Assembly: GCA_030015575.1 (NCBI GenBank)
Contig: JASDDO010000006.1
Span: 204,977,632-205,041,631 of the forward strand
DNA: 64,000 nt
Reading direction: 5' to 3'
Source: Agapanthus africanus
Taxonomy: Eukaryota; Streptophyta; Magnoliopsida; Asparagales; Amaryllidaceae
Positions within the stretch are counted from its first letter, which is position 1. Every line of letters starts with the position of its first letter. Below, piece after piece: positions 46,084 to 58,927 of this stretch. The notes beneath the pieces are model-generated. The model worked only from the letters and a program-made list of their open reading frames with translations. It was not told the origin of the DNA and made no database searches. Both the position numbers and the translations under genes were made by a program.

Positions 46084-47768
46084 TGATCATTTTTTCTCAA
46101 GACATCCATTGATTCTCAACACATGAGAGGGTATGTATAGAGGTTGAAGAAGAAGCCATGGATGGAAAATGTGAAGCCCTGGAAAGAAGCAAGTGAGCAA
46201 GCCAAGAGAGAGAGAGAAATGCGATGGCTGCCCTCTTTTTTCTTGTGATCAATTGTGAGGTATTTTTGTGTTGCAACTAAAGAAATATCATCTCTCATGC
46301 CTCTACAAATATCTCACAACAATAATAAAATATTAAGCATGACACAAGTAAACACACCATGACTCACCAAGCCACAATAAATGCCACATGCCAAGACTTA
46401 ACCTCACATTTTACACCTCACATAATATTAAACATTTAACAAAACCCTAAATGTTTAATTCTATAAAATGAAATGGCATCATCAAAAGTAATCTTGTAAA
46501 GGATTACAAGAATACCCCTCATCATTATTTACATACCTACATCCTTATTCCGACTGAATACGAATAGAACGAGACGAAAATAATCCAACAATCTAATACT
46601 AGGATCCAGCTTGAACCAAAGCCCACTAGTATGATCCGTGCACAAGTGCACGTATATGATCAAACCTTTCCACAAAACCATATGGACTCTACAACGTTTC
46701 GTCCAAACTTGGGAAACTCTCTGTGAGGGACTCTAAAGACTCGTCAATATGCTGGCAGTGGGTTTAACCAAAAGTATGTCGGTGGCACTAGCTATACGTA
46801 ACGGTTGCCCAGGTATTGAGCGAAAGGGAGGCCGACGAGCGAACTCATCCTGAAACCCTACTGAGCCAGACAGTGATAATATCCGTACAGTCCGGTCCGT
46901 TCGTCTATGAGTATCACATATCGGGTCTAGGGGGTGGATAAAGTCAGACCCCTAATAATGCAATATTTAGTGTCGGTATGAAGCCAATCACCACCTGAGA
47001 AACTACCTATCCTAGATCGGTAGTTCTAGACTACCTTTGCCAAGGATTTCTGGTGATGGTCACCCGTGCACACCGCGACATCAACACCCAATACCGGGAG
47101 AGAAGAATCCCCTAACGATCCGCTCACTGCCTCCATGTAGCTCGGGACTGTACCCAACTAAAACCTGTTTGCACGACTCCTTTGAGCCGTGGTAGGGTAG
47201 TAATTAAAGAACAGTGGGAACTCATACGAGACAAAAGACGATCTCAGGTCGATAGACTAACCAGTACACATGTCACCAGGGAACTGCCATCTGATAATAA
47301 GTATAATACCAACTAGCATGTTCCCGGCGAGCCCGTCCGGTTTACTCATAACCTAATGAGCACCTGTATACTATCTTAGATGAACCAACTAACACCAATG
47401 GCTTGTGAGATTTGCCATCTCCCCTCGTCGGGGTCTCGATCCGTATACACTAGTCAACTCTGGAGTATCGATACGCAATCTCGAAACTCCCTCGACTAGG
47501 GACACTTTAAGGATGTGCTTATAGACCACTCAACTCTCACGTATATGATCGCCATCATACTGCTGGTAGTCAAGAAAGAATCCTATGGGCTCTATCAACA
47601 TGTAATAGTGATCTGTAGTCACCTGAAGCATGTACATGATGATAAAGGCAAACCAGATAGCATACTATCATCTCGAGTAAGACTGTCCTACCGGTATAGG
47701 TCCTTCCTCAATCATTGCAATCACATGCCTGCGATCCAATAATTTACTTGAGGGCACTATAGCCAACA
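46084..47768 (-). repeat. Left (3') LTR of element B, second part
   Basis: It resumes tgatcatt after E and ends CCAACA, aligning with 53943-55646. It is followed by the polypurine tract complement atctcccacttgcact at 47769. Confidence 0.9.
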
Positions 47769-49500
47769 ATCTCCCACTTGCACTTAAGGCTAATCATTAC
47801 AATGTCGCATACTCATAACCCGTGTGATACCGAACGCCCAACTCCTCTACTAATCAGTTTCATAAAGCTCGTTTGCGAAACTATTGTGTTCGAGAAATAG
47901 CCTCAGTGAGTGGATCCGCTCTGATGTTTCTTTCTATATCTCTCTTTATCTTAAGTTCGCGGAGAAAGCCATCTCCCGAAATGAGCAATACCCGTCTTAG
48001 AATATGTCTGGATATATGATGGGACCCAGTTCATAAATGAACTCCAAATCCAGTAAACTTCTTAGACTATATCGTCAACTGAATTTAATCAGTATCCTAC
48101 GCCATGCCTCCCTCAGTATCCGCTTGGACCACCTGTCCAAACTACTGCCCCTCGTCAGAGGAAAAACTATAACTCTGACAGTCACTCTGCCATCCAGGTC
48201 ACCTTGGAAGCCTTGAATGATAACCGTCTCCCGAAAGAGGCTGCCGTTACCTTATCCCTAGAACATCAACTTTTGTTCATAAACTGCTTCCGAAAGTTTC
48301 TCCAGGATTGGATTAATATATCAACTTTTTGCATCTAGTACAAAAACAACATCTGGTGTGATACTTGACATCTAATGATTGACTCAATTGCCTAAGCAAG
48401 TGATATGACAATAATGCACATCTCTCTCCTCTTTAGTCTGTAAGACACCTTCAGAGAGGGTGACTCCATCACCTGCAGGTACACCACCATGCCAGGAGTC
48501 GTCCATTCTAAAACACTTTTAGAATACTGTCTAAGTGCCCAGATTGGAAAACTACCGAAATCTAGATCTAAAACCATATATCTAGTAACTAGAATGCCTA
48601 ATATAATATCCATATTTTTTGTGGAGAAACTACTGTGTGTCAACCACGATATAACCGATCGTAGTATTGGAATTTTACTTCCTACTATGTGTATTTCATT
48701 CAAATACCAGGACATCACACCCTACTACCTTCTCAACAGATCCATCTCCTATTCTAATGAAGTCAAAGCCTATGACTGTCACATCAAAAATAGATGATCT
48801 TTCCCCGCTATACATGCTTTAGTCTATAAATAGACACAAGCTACTTGTCCACTATACTTCCGCCGCTCCCACTGACTACAACAACCCTCTGGCAGAGTCA
48901 TATACACGTGCACTTCTAATGCTAGTTTAGAATGATGCTATACTCATCCTCCTGCCGGGTCTCATAGTCTAGAACAACAGTAATGGTAATTCTGGGTAAA
49001 CAAAAACCTCCCTGTCACCGTCCTTGAGGATACCGGAGTACCTCTTGGGTGCCCGAGGTTTCCGACCATATCCGCGGAGTGGCTAATGGAATGGCAAACC
49101 CGATTGAATCGTTAGGTTCTATTAAATTTTCTGTAATCGTCTGTGGTTCTGGAATCACTTCCAGTTCAACCATACTCCCAATACTGTTTTCTGAAAATGT
49201 CCATTTTATCAAAACTGTGACGAGTCAAGAACAATATCACTATTGATCTTCCAGATGGTAGAAAGTTATCCCTCGTCATAGCCCGGGATAACCCACAAAC
49301 TGCCATTACGGAAACGTGCCTTGAGTTATCCAGAGTCTGGTTTTAAGCATAAGCCAGACAACTCCATATACCTTAACATCGTTAAGATATGAACCATTTT
49401 ATAGACAATATAGAAACAGAGGCACTGGTTTAATTGGGACCAGATTCAAATCATGCAGCTGTCGCCAGTGCATGTCAACTAAATGGAAGGAGGCCGATCA
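47769..49500 (-). pseudogene. Degenerate Copia pol remnant of element B
   Basis: Similarity to element D runs in order. An RNase H remnant is at 47769-48100 (gtgagtggatccgctc, atatgatgggacccagtt). RT is at about 48392-48850, where the active site has decayed to YLNEIHIVG (YMDD in C). The linker is at 49015-49212 (VELEVIPEPQTITENL) and the integrase C-terminus at about 49300-49480. Frames are broken throughout and no protein is expected. Decay shared with C indicates the family was already non-coding, or nearly so, when copies spread. Confidence 0.78.
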
Positions 49501-50349
49501 GCATTACTTAACTATGAATGCATCCAGATATGAGTAACCTGAAAGAGAAGAAAGTTCTCAAAATCATTACTATCAGCAGAATACAAAAACAGGTATCTAC
49601 GTCTTCGATCACCTTGAAGAATCATGATACTTGCAACACATGGTTCTCTACTTTATTCTTGTACCTATAACTTCTAAAAACTTGGACCTTGTATTTCTAC
49701 GAAATACTGTCTAAACTGGAGAAGTCAAAAGTAAACAGAATATAGTACGAGTACCAACCCCTCTGTCCTAATGAACAATTGACAACATACAATACTTTGT
49801 ATAAGTTCCCTGAGTTCAATAACTCAAACCCTGTGTGTTGTAGGTTGAAAACTGTACTTATGGTTAAGAAGAATTACACCGCTGTTTAATGCTCCTTACC
49901 TAACCATCAACTGATATAGGTAAATGACATGGACCTAATTTCAAAAGGTTATATCTCACTTTATAAAATAAACGTACAGATATATCAGTTTGAAATTGGT
50001 GCATAACAACGGATATTCAAAACCAAATATCTGCCATCCTACAAAACCCAAGGCGATTTCCTCAAATATCACCAATTACAACGAATTCTGATATAATGAG
50101 GATATAATCACCTAATTCCCAATAACTTACTCCCAATCATCATCTGTAAAACCATATAGATGTGAGAATCATGCCTGGTAAATACATACCCTGGAGTAAG
50201 GATCTAATTGGGAAATCAGTTTTCAATTAACAACGCATAGTGAAACTGAAACATTAAATTGTTTCAAAGGGATATCCGGGTATTCCTAGTAATGCCTCTT
50301 CCATTATCCAGATTCATGACTGTAACCGTATATTTCTTTGCCATCTGTG

Positions 50350-51165
50350 CAAATCCCTTTATTTGTCTTCACTCATTACCTTCTGTACACCACCCTTAGG
50401 CTAAATGGTTTTCTTCCTTTCCTACCGTTCGGCACCAGCCAATGGTTTGGAAGAAGACTATCCAATAAGCGTAATAGGTGTACTCTCCTTATCCTAGGAG
50501 CCCTCGTAACTTGAGAGAAGGTAAAGATTTAAGACAACTGAATAATCCTTATTCTATTTCTCCTGAACCAGAATCCATCCTCGAATTGGAACAAGTTCCT
50601 TCGAGTTCCCATGTAATTATACGGCGGATTATCTAATAACTGTGGATCTTCTTAGTGATATGGGGTGTTTTAGAGAAATACAAAGGTGAAATAGGAGTGG
50701 CGATGAAATACGTTGTTTGGTCGTGAATGATAGCAGTCGCAATTTACTTTTCCCTCTTTCTAATCCCTTTATCCGTCTTTACTTATTACCTCCTGTACAC
50801 CACACATAGGATAATTGGTTTTCTTGTTTCCCTACCTTTCGGCACCTGCCTATGGTTTGGAAGAAGACTATCTAATAAGCGCAATAGGTGTACCCTCTCC
50901 TAATCCTAGAAGCCCTCACAACCTGAGAGAAGGTAAAAGGAAAAGACAACTGAATAGTCATATTCAATTTCTCCAGAACCGGAAACCATCCTCGAATCTG
51001 AAACAAGTTTCTTCGAGTTCGTATGTAACTATACGATGGTCATATCCAATAACTGTGGATTTTCGTAGTGATACGGAATGTTCCGAAGAAAAGAAAAGGG
51101 TAAAAGTAGGAGTGGCAATGAAGTATGAAACTCTGACAATCCAAAAGTCAGTGTTTTAAGAAAGT
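50350..51165 (-). repeat. Tandem duplication of about 410 bp inside element B
   Basis: Copies start near 50352 and 50762, equivalent to 2242 and 2651 in C. Both contain ggttttctt and atggtttggaagaagacta. Confidence 0.78.
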
Positions 51166-51169
51166 TCGG

Positions 51170-53583
51170 ATAACTTGGTCACTAAGTTATAGTCTAGGGC
51201 CGGGACATGGTTGCTGCAAAAGAGAGAGAGAAAAGAAACACTCTATGTGCACTCTAACCTAGATCAGAATGGTTAATCATTTTATCTTATCCGGATGTCT
51301 CCCACTGTATCCTCAAATTCTCCTCCAAACCTGAAAGAAGAATTAGTCGGGATCATCTAAAATCACCCGAGGAGTAAACCAACTCATCAGTGGGTATCGG
51401 GATCCAACTATCATCGCATGATAACCTGATGGAATCCACTCATGTTATCACACTCCAGAAGGTCTGTGCATGCCTAGCAAGTTTCCTGTATATTTGAAAC
51501 TCCCGATGTGATTTTTACCCCATGCTCTTATGACTTTGACTAAGGCCAACAAATCATAAGTCACATGTCAAGTTCTACCTGTCATTGTCCAGGTTAATTT
51601 GAACCCACTTGTACTCGCCCTTGACTAGGGCCAACAAGGCTGTACGACTGTCCCAAACCAACGCATCTATCTATACAATAGAAAAGTAACAAATAACTAT
51701 CATACACTATGCCTTGACTAAGGCCAACAAACATAGCATGAATACTATGTTCTCGCCGTCTGAATTGACGGAGGGCTATGAATGGTTTTTAGCGAAAAAC
51801 CATTAACGTAATGAACTTGATATCGTTGAAGGAACCGGATAGCTTTTTACAAATATATAGTGGCGAAAACTTTTGCTAAAGAGGTCACTCCCGGTGAAGG
51901 GATCTCGGCTCTTTCCTCGTAGAATGAGGTGCAGGATATTCCCCCTGAATACCATGATGCAAAGCAAAAAGCAATCGACTATAGTGAAGTTATTACCCTG
52001 ACAAACTTCTGTCCAAGGGGTCACTCCCGATGAAGGGATCTCGGCCCATGTCTCGCCGAATGAGGTGCTGGATAGTCATAACCGAATACCGATGTGCAAA
52101 ACAAAAGAAAGCGTCCTTGTAATAAAAGCTTTTGAAAATTTGTTCCAACAACATCGAATAGGTCTAGTTTCCTTGCATTGATCTGAATCAACGCAGTCCC
52201 ATCAATTAATCACACCACAAAAGAACGAAAATATGATGTACGTATATGCCATATGCAATCGACACTGGGTCCCATCATCACCCGTTAGGCTACATAACTA
52301 ACGACAGAGCGGGGACTGGACTAGCGCGGGTGTAAAACATATACAAAATATACTAATATATATATAGAAATATATAATAATCGCTCCAGGCGTGATAACT
52401 GCAACATCACAGAACAATACAGATAATCTCGGAGCCTTGGGTTTCCGTTGAGCCGCAAGTGAAACCCGACGTTCTCCTGGTCGTGTGGATAGCCTGTGCA
52501 ATGAAAACCTAGTCCCCTACGAGCGCAGAAAGTTACCCGCCAAAACCAGAAGCAAGGCAGCCCCCTTCATCAAAGTTAATGGGCCACCCGGCACTTCACG
52601 GAATCCGGTAACTTGAGCACCCCTCATTGGGTCAACCTGTACCCCCTACGAGTGCGGCGAATAGCCTGCCAATTCTAGAGTGAGGCCCCCTCCTTCTCTA
52701 CGCCATGAGATGCGGAACCGTTGCCCTCCAGAACCCGGCTATCCGTGCACTCCACCGTGGGGTAATCCTAGTACAGAAAAGAAAATATGTACAACGGTGA
52801 CATCGACCTCAACCCGGTCGTGCCCGAAATAAATAATATACAAACAGGAAGTGACGACTGTCCACATGTCAGACGCTCGCCCCACAATATCAAATGTATA
52901 AATGAAACTAAATTGCACTACCATTGCACCCAAGGCTATCCATCACGACATTCTGCAACAACACAGCACAACACAGAAACAAGTAACCGAATCATGTGTG
53001 TAACCCCGTCTAATTGAGCATATAGAAATTAGACAACGTTACCAACACATCCACGCATGCAAATGAAGTCACGACATTAGAATTCCAAAACAAAATTAGC
53101 GCACATCCAAAATATACTAAGGATATAAAACCAAGTGCACTAAACATCCAAAAAAGTCGAGTTTTGAGCCAATAAGAAGTTCCGAATCAAAACGAAATGC
53201 GCCCCAACCTTCACGGGGAGTTAGAGCATGAAATTGACTTCGAGTTGGGAGGCCTAGAGGGGGTACCCTACCCCCTAGGCCACCATGAGGTGGCCAGAGG
53301 GTGAGGTAGACCCGAAACTGCCCATGCAGGGGCAGTTTCGGGTCCCAACCCCCAAGACCACCTTGTGGTGGTCTTGGGGAGCGGGCTCAGCCGTTCGGTC
53401 CACCCCGGGGTCTCCCTGAGGTTCCCACGCAGCACCCCACGACTTCTCGGTTAAAACTGAGAGCCCACAGGGTGTGCAAATAACTCAAAACTCAAAAATT
53501 CGGGACTGTTTTTTCAACAGTTTTCGATGCCCGAAAAAACGTGAATTCTAATGTCGCAATTAGCCAGTTTAAGTTGTTTGGGT
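51170..53583 (-). other. Untranslated leader of element B
   Basis: No gene. It contains three leader motifs related to CCTTGACTAAGGCCAACAA (51534, 51619, 51712), a 136-bp duplication (51883 and 52019) and a hairpin cluster (53251-53379). It is collinear with the leader of C. Confidence 0.75.
53251..53379 (-). other. Cluster of strong hairpins in element B leader
   Basis: A 15-bp perfect stem (53309-53323 with 53330-53344) has the loop atgcag, containing the palindrome tgca. A 13-bp stem (53350-53362 with 53367-53379) has the loop ttgt. A third, bulged hairpin covers 53251-53281. The sequence is unlike the hairpins of C and D, but the position is similar. Confidence 0.85.
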
Positions 53584-53596
53584 GGCTCTGATACCA
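53584..53596 (-). other. Primer binding site of element B
   Basis: The minus strand reads TGGTATCAGAGCC, directly next to the LTR at 53597. Confidence 0.93.
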
Positions 53597-55646
53597 TGTT
53601 AGGTTTTTCCAGCGCCCCGGCGATCAATCCGTGGACAAATGCAGAACAAAAACTTTCAAAACTTTGGCGCAAACAAAACCCGCACATGACAGAACCAAAA
53701 ACCCTATACTAGCAAACATGCAAAGAGGAGTTTGGAGAGGTTATACCGATCGATTTGTGTCCTTCGGTCTTCAACCACTTTCAAAGCTCCTCGCGGCTGC
53801 CACGACGAAATTCGCTCTCCGGTCTCGCTCGTCGAAGAGGATCCACGTTGAGGATTCTTTATACGGGCTCCCGCTTCTAAACCGAAGGAACTCGAACATC
53901 AAGTTTGCTAGCCGAGATGACCAGGATGAAGTAGAGAGTGTGTGTGATCATTTTGTCTTAAGAAATCCATTGATTCTCAACACATGAGAGGGTATGGATG
54001 GAGGTTGAAGATGAAGCCATGGATGGAAAATGTGAAGCGCAAGAAAGAAGCAAGTGAGCAAGCCAAGAGAGAGAAAAATGTGATGGCTGCCCTCATTTTT
54101 CTTGTGATCAATTGTGAGGTATTTTTGTGTTGCAACTAAAGAAATATCATCTCTCATGCCTCCACAAATATCTCACAACAATAATAAAATATCAAGCATT
54201 GCACAAGTAAACACACCATGACTCAACAAGCCACAATAAATGCCACATGCCAAGACTTAACCTTACACTTTACACCTCACATTATATTAAACATTTAACA
54301 AAACCCTAAATGTTTAATACTATAAAAAGAAATGGCATCTTCAAAAGTAATCTTGTAAAGAATTACAAGAATACCCCTCATCTATATATACATACCTGTA
54401 TCCGAATTCCGACTGCTTACGAATAGAACGAGACGAAAATAATCCAACAATATAATATAAGGATCCGGCTTAAACCAAAAGCCCACTAGTATGATCCGTC
54501 CGACCATGATCCGTGAACAAGTGCACGTATATGATCGAACCCTACCATAAAACCATACGGCCTCTACAACGTTTAGCCCGAACTTGGGAAACTCTCTGTG
54601 TGGGACTCTAAAGACTCGTCAATACGCTGGCAGTTGGTTTAACCACAAGCACGTCAGTGGCACTAGCTGTACGTAACGGATGTCCAGGTATTGAGCGAAA
54701 GGGAGGCCGACGAGCGAACTCATCCTGAAACCCTACTGAGCCAGACAGTGACAATATCCGTACAGTCCGGTCCGTTCGTCTATGAGTATCGCATATCGGG
54801 TCTAGGGGGTGGATAAAGTCAGACCACCCCTAATAATGCAATATTTAGTGTCGGTATGAAGCCCATCACCACCTGAGAAACTACCGATCCTAGATCGGTA
54901 ATTCTCGACTACCTTGGCTAAGAATTTCTGGTGATGGCCACCCGTGCACACCGCGACATCAACCCCCAATACCGGGAGAGATGAATCCCCTGACGATCCG
55001 CTCACTGCCTCCATGTGGCTCGGTACAGTACCCAACTAAAACATGTTTGCACGACTCCTTTGAGCCGTGGTAGGGTAGTAATCAAAGCACAGTAGGAACT
55101 CACATGAGGCAAAAGACGATCTCAGGTCGATAGACTAACCTGTACACATGTCACCAAGGTACTGCCATCTGACAGTAGGTATAATACCAATTAGCATGTT
55201 CCCGGCGAGTCCGTCCGGTGTACTCATAACCCAATGACCACCTGTATACTATCTTAGGTGAACCAACTGACACCAATGGCTTGTGAGACCGGCCATCGCC
55301 CCTCGTCGGGGTCTTGATCCTTATATACTAGTTTACTCTGGTGTATCGATGCCCAATCTCGAAACTCTCTCGACTAGGGACACTTTAAGGATGTGCTTAT
55401 AGACCACCCAACTCTCACGTATATGATCGCCATCATACTGCTGGAAGTCAAGCAAGAATCCTATAGGCTCTATCAACTTATAATAGTGATCTTTAGTCAC
55501 CTGAAGCATGTACACGATGATAAAGGCAAACCAGATATCATACTATCATCTCGAGTAAGACTGTCCTACCGGTATAGGTCCACCCTCAATCATTGCAATC
55601 AGGTGCCTACGATCCAATAATTGACTTGATGGCACTATAGCCAACA
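53597..55646 (-). repeat. 5' LTR of element B (2,050 bp)
   Basis: It starts TGTTAGGTTTTTCC and ends CCAACA. It is the uninterrupted reference for the split left LTR. It is followed by ctaag, the right target duplication. Confidence 0.92.
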
Positions 55647-56048
55647 CTAAGTAGAGGGTAGGGACTGTAGAATCAAGTCAGTATGTGACTCGTTCTCCAA
55701 CATGGTCTTGAGGTCTGTGAGCTCATCCATATAGCTAGTCATTGTAAGGAAGTTGTCCCCTACAGATGACCCGATAGCCAACCTCGCCTGAAGCAATTCC
55801 TTCGAGGTCTCATATCTTGTGATACAAGATTGCTCTCCATATAAATTTTTATTATGGAGGAAGATGGAAGCTAAGTCCATATTCTCGTGTTTCCTCTGGT
55901 TTACACCATCTACTGAGGCCAACATGAGGCATTTGGCATACGTACTATCCTTTTCCGAAGTCTTACGGATATCAACATCCGTGACGGTGGAAACTAGACC
56001 TGGGACGGCGGGGGCTAAAGTAGTAAAGAGGTGTCCCAGCTTGTTGAT
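55647..56048 (-). pseudogene. Element A gag fragment, N-terminal half
   Basis: The minus-strand frame includes LASVDGVNQRKHENMDLASI, followed by LYGEQSCITRYETSKELL, closely matching the gag of D. It is cut on the left by B and on the right by F, which enters at 56049 roughly 50 codons into gag. The five bases before F are ttgat, the likely left target duplication. Confidence 0.92.
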
Positions 56049-56925
56049 TGTTTCGAAAGAGTGTGTTTGTAGTTAACCGCAATCAATAACGGTGTCGCGC
56101 ATAGCTAGACCGAGATGAGTACGGGTCGTCCTCTGGGAAACGTGGAACCTTTTATTTTTACTTTAGATGTGTTGAGAAAGAGAGGAGGAATAAAGAATTT
56201 TGTGAAAAGTTTCTAGATCTACTTTAAACAAGAATGTTAAATATAGATCTAGATTGTTTTAGAGATTTAAATAATATAATAATAGGGCTTGTAGGGTTCG
56301 TTAGGATTTAGTAGTTATGGAGGATTAATTAAAAGTTACCCTTTTTATCCATTAATAGATTTAGAACTAGAACGACGGTGATGCGTGTAGATTAGGGTTT
56401 CTGGAGGGAAAAGGAATCCCACTCGTAACCCTTATCTCGACACGGAACTCCGTTCATATCTAGCCATTACCAAAACAATCATTAATCTAATCTCTAATCG
56501 CGGTTGGAACTAGCAAGGAATTGCTAGCGCGCCTGATTAGGATGTTAATGATTATTTTAATAAAGTTCCTAAACTTTATAGGACTTAAAAAGGGTTTAAT
56601 TATTTTCATCGTCCATTAGCCTACCCTAATCCTACGAACCCTAACAAGCGGAGAATTACTCGCGCATGTTGGGAGAAGAAGATGAAAAGAAAGAGAGGGA
56701 AAATATAATGTAAAATGCAAAAAGAATTAAATAATACAACTACCTTTATTAATCAACTCCTTCAAACTACACTTTTAATCCATAGAAAATGATTACAAAA
56801 CTTGATTTGCTTCTCGATCTTTCCTAAGGAGGTAGTCGAACAGTCGATGATCAGCCTGGATGCGTGAGCGTCGGGAGCTTCGTGATCTCTTCGGGTTGAT
56901 GGCTTTTCCAAGAGGCTCTCGGTGA

Positions 56926-56935
56926 CTTTATATAG
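56926..56935 (-). promoter_or_regulatory. TATA box in F 3' LTR (CTATATAAAG on minus)
   Basis: The minus strand reads CTATATAAAG. The 13 bp 56925-56937 containing it are absent from the 5' LTR, where cggtg joins caaac directly at 63705/63706. Confidence 0.7.
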
Positions 56936-57028
56936 TGCAAACCAAGAATCTTATTGTTGAGAAGTTGGTAAAATTCAGCAGTTGTCAATCTCCCAAAATA
57001 TTGCCTTCCAACTCATCATTATTGCAGC

Positions 57029-57065
57029 GGATCCGCGGCCCAAAGGTGTGTTTTGCCGCGGATCC
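57029..57065 (-). other. GC-rich hairpin in F 3' LTR
   Basis: An 11-bp stem (57029-57039 with 57055-57065, arm GGATCCGCGGC) has a 15-nt loop. In the 5' LTR both arms have single G-to-A changes at CpG sites, weakening the stem. Confidence 0.75.
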
Positions 57066-57499
57066 ACGCTCAAGGGATGTGATCAATTGCATATTTTTCT
57101 TGGGCTTTCATCTGGTGACATGTGGCAATCCTAGGCATCTTCAGAATCTGAAAATCTTTTCTCTGTTGCTTCCAGACTTGGTCTCCAAGTTTGCTTCTTA
57201 ATTTGGCAAGTTTTCTTCAACAAATTGATTTGTTTGTTAAATCCTTCATAACAACTTGGAAATATTCTGCACAGCAACTCAAATAAGATTTTAGTAGACT
57301 TTGTTCTACTAGGATTAGATCAATAATATTATTTGCATACATTTTCCTACCAAATGATAATTAAAATATATTAACACATGGAAAATAATGTTTTTACACA
57401 TAAACCCTCATATGTATAATATATTATAATAAAGTCCTTTTTTAATATAAAAATGGTCGGAAAAATGTACTACAAATGTGCAGTTTTATCGACTGAACA

Positions 57500-57514
57500 A
57501 ATACCCCCAAACTT
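57500..57514 (-). other. Polypurine tract of element F
   Basis: The minus strand reads AGTTTGGGGGTATTT next to the LTR. Similar G-runs recur upstream at about 58675, 58793 and 58861. Confidence 0.8.
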
Positions 57515-58927
57515 ATCTTTGATCGTCCCGAGCAAACTAGTTTATTTAAGAGGAGAAAAAAGAAAGGAGAAAACTTAGCACACTTTCGTAGGCAGACACG
57601 ATTGCACTGAGCACGTGCAACAAGCCGTTAAACCTTTAGGTGTCCCTAGTAGGAGGAGTGTTGTCTCCTGAGGGTTTTCAGCGGATTACACCCACAAAAT
57701 CCAATAACAAAAGAAAGATGGTGAAATTTACATATAAAGACAAGAACCATAAAAGAAATACTTTGAAAAGAAGAGTTTCCAACTATACTAGCTTTTCAGT
57801 TGTCATGAGCCCTATCTTAATAGTCATGAAAAAATGTTAGAAATCACATCATCCCTCAATAAAACATCGTCCTTATTCTTCATTCCTACCTTTCATCCAA
57901 ACATTGATCATATAACCCCACGTGTGTGTAAAGAACATCCCTACACTCGGAGAATTCAATTCATGCTATCATACTCTTGTCCATCTACCTCAGTACTTTT
58001 TAATTTTATGAATACTTAGGTTTGCTCACACCTTTTCATGCGACCGTTAATACTTCTTGAGGTACTAACCGACTGATTACTCATGTGCTTGCAGATTCGG
58101 TGATAATATTTTCCTCGTCTTGCACCACCTAAGGCTTAGCAGTGACTCCCAGACCAGTTGGCCTTAGGGAACTAGGTGAAGAGGCACCCTCGCTATATTT
58201 TTTTATTGCTGCCTTGGCGATAACAAAACCAGTGTTCATTTTTCTTTTCACCATTTTTATATTTTCTTCATTTTTTTTTCATTTCCTTCATACTTTGGCT
58301 TTTAGACAAGAGCATTTCAAGGTATCCTCTACTATCCCGAGTTTCCAGACGTGTGTAAGTGCATATAGTAGTGTATCAACATTCAAATGTTTGGCTTTCA
58401 GAATAGAAACTATTTTTCAGACTTAATTTTATCCTCAGATTAGTGACTTCCTTCATTTTACTAACCCTTGGGACAACAGCTCATAACTAATTATTACTAG
58501 TTCGTGTAAGAAAACTTCTAATTTTCTTGGTTTTCTTAAACTATTCCTACCTTTTGGATGTAATTTTTCACTTTCTACTCTTCTGTTATAAAATAATTTT
58601 TTTTTTAAAATTTTTTTTTGAAAATGTTGTGCTTATGCAAAGTATGATGCAAATTGATGTGTAAATAAGCACAAACCTCCCCCAAACCTGTTTACAGCAG
58701 TGTCCTCACTGATGTCATCCGTTAAGCTCAAAAACCTGTAGACTTAGGAGGAATTTATTAATGGGGGCAAGAATATATGAAAGTGAAAATTCTCCCCCAA
58801 ACTTATTTTAGGCTCACAAATTTGTAAAAATTATTTTCTTTTCAAGAGCCAAAATATACCACCCCCCCAAACTTGAGTTAAACATTTTTAATCTTTTAAA
58901 ATCACATGAGGGGGTCAAGGTTATTGG
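57515..58927 (-). other. 3' untranslated region of element F
   Basis: AT-rich stretch with no coding region on either strand that I trust. It contains three additional polypurine-like tracts (GTTTGGGGG on the minus strand) at about 58675, 58793 and 58861. Pol would normally lie in this part of an Athila element and has been lost. Confidence 0.65.

Larger units (their letters stand above)
14471..55646 (-). mobile_element. Element B: Ty1/Copia-derived, probably non-autonomous, host of E
   Basis: The LTRs are at 14471-14818 plus 46084-47768 (left, split by element E) and 53597-55646 (right). The internal region is 47769-53596, with polypurine tract, decayed pol and a long leader. Without E the element would be about 9.9 kb. 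It inserted into the gag of element A. LTR divergence is visibly higher than for D or E, in line with its lower place in the nest. Its internal region shares decay features with element C, which suggests movement by proteins supplied in trans. Confidence 0.9.
9089..56048 (-). mobile_element. Element A: old Ty1/Copia retrotransposon, split by B and truncated by F
   Basis: The visible parts are the 3' LTR (9089-11087), pol and the end of gag (11088-14470), and an internal gag segment (55647-56048). Element B's 41-kb complex interrupts the gag frame at 14471-55646. Element F enters at 56049; the start of gag, the PBS and the 5' LTR of A should lie beyond 64000. Placing the two gag pieces side by side follows the gag of element D, which supports one original element. 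A and D share LTR ends (ggcctctagggcatat then cactaaca) and belong to one family. Confidence 0.88.
56049..57499 (-). repeat. 3' LTR of element F (1,451 bp)
   Basis: It starts TGTTTCGAAAGAG and ends GACTGAACA. It aligns with 62830-64000. The promoter TATA box is retained in this copy. Confidence 0.93.

Noticed and set aside
57515..58927. Envelope-like ORF sometimes found in Athila elements
   Set aside because: No frame of suitable length, signal peptide or membrane segment is present in the sense orientation.
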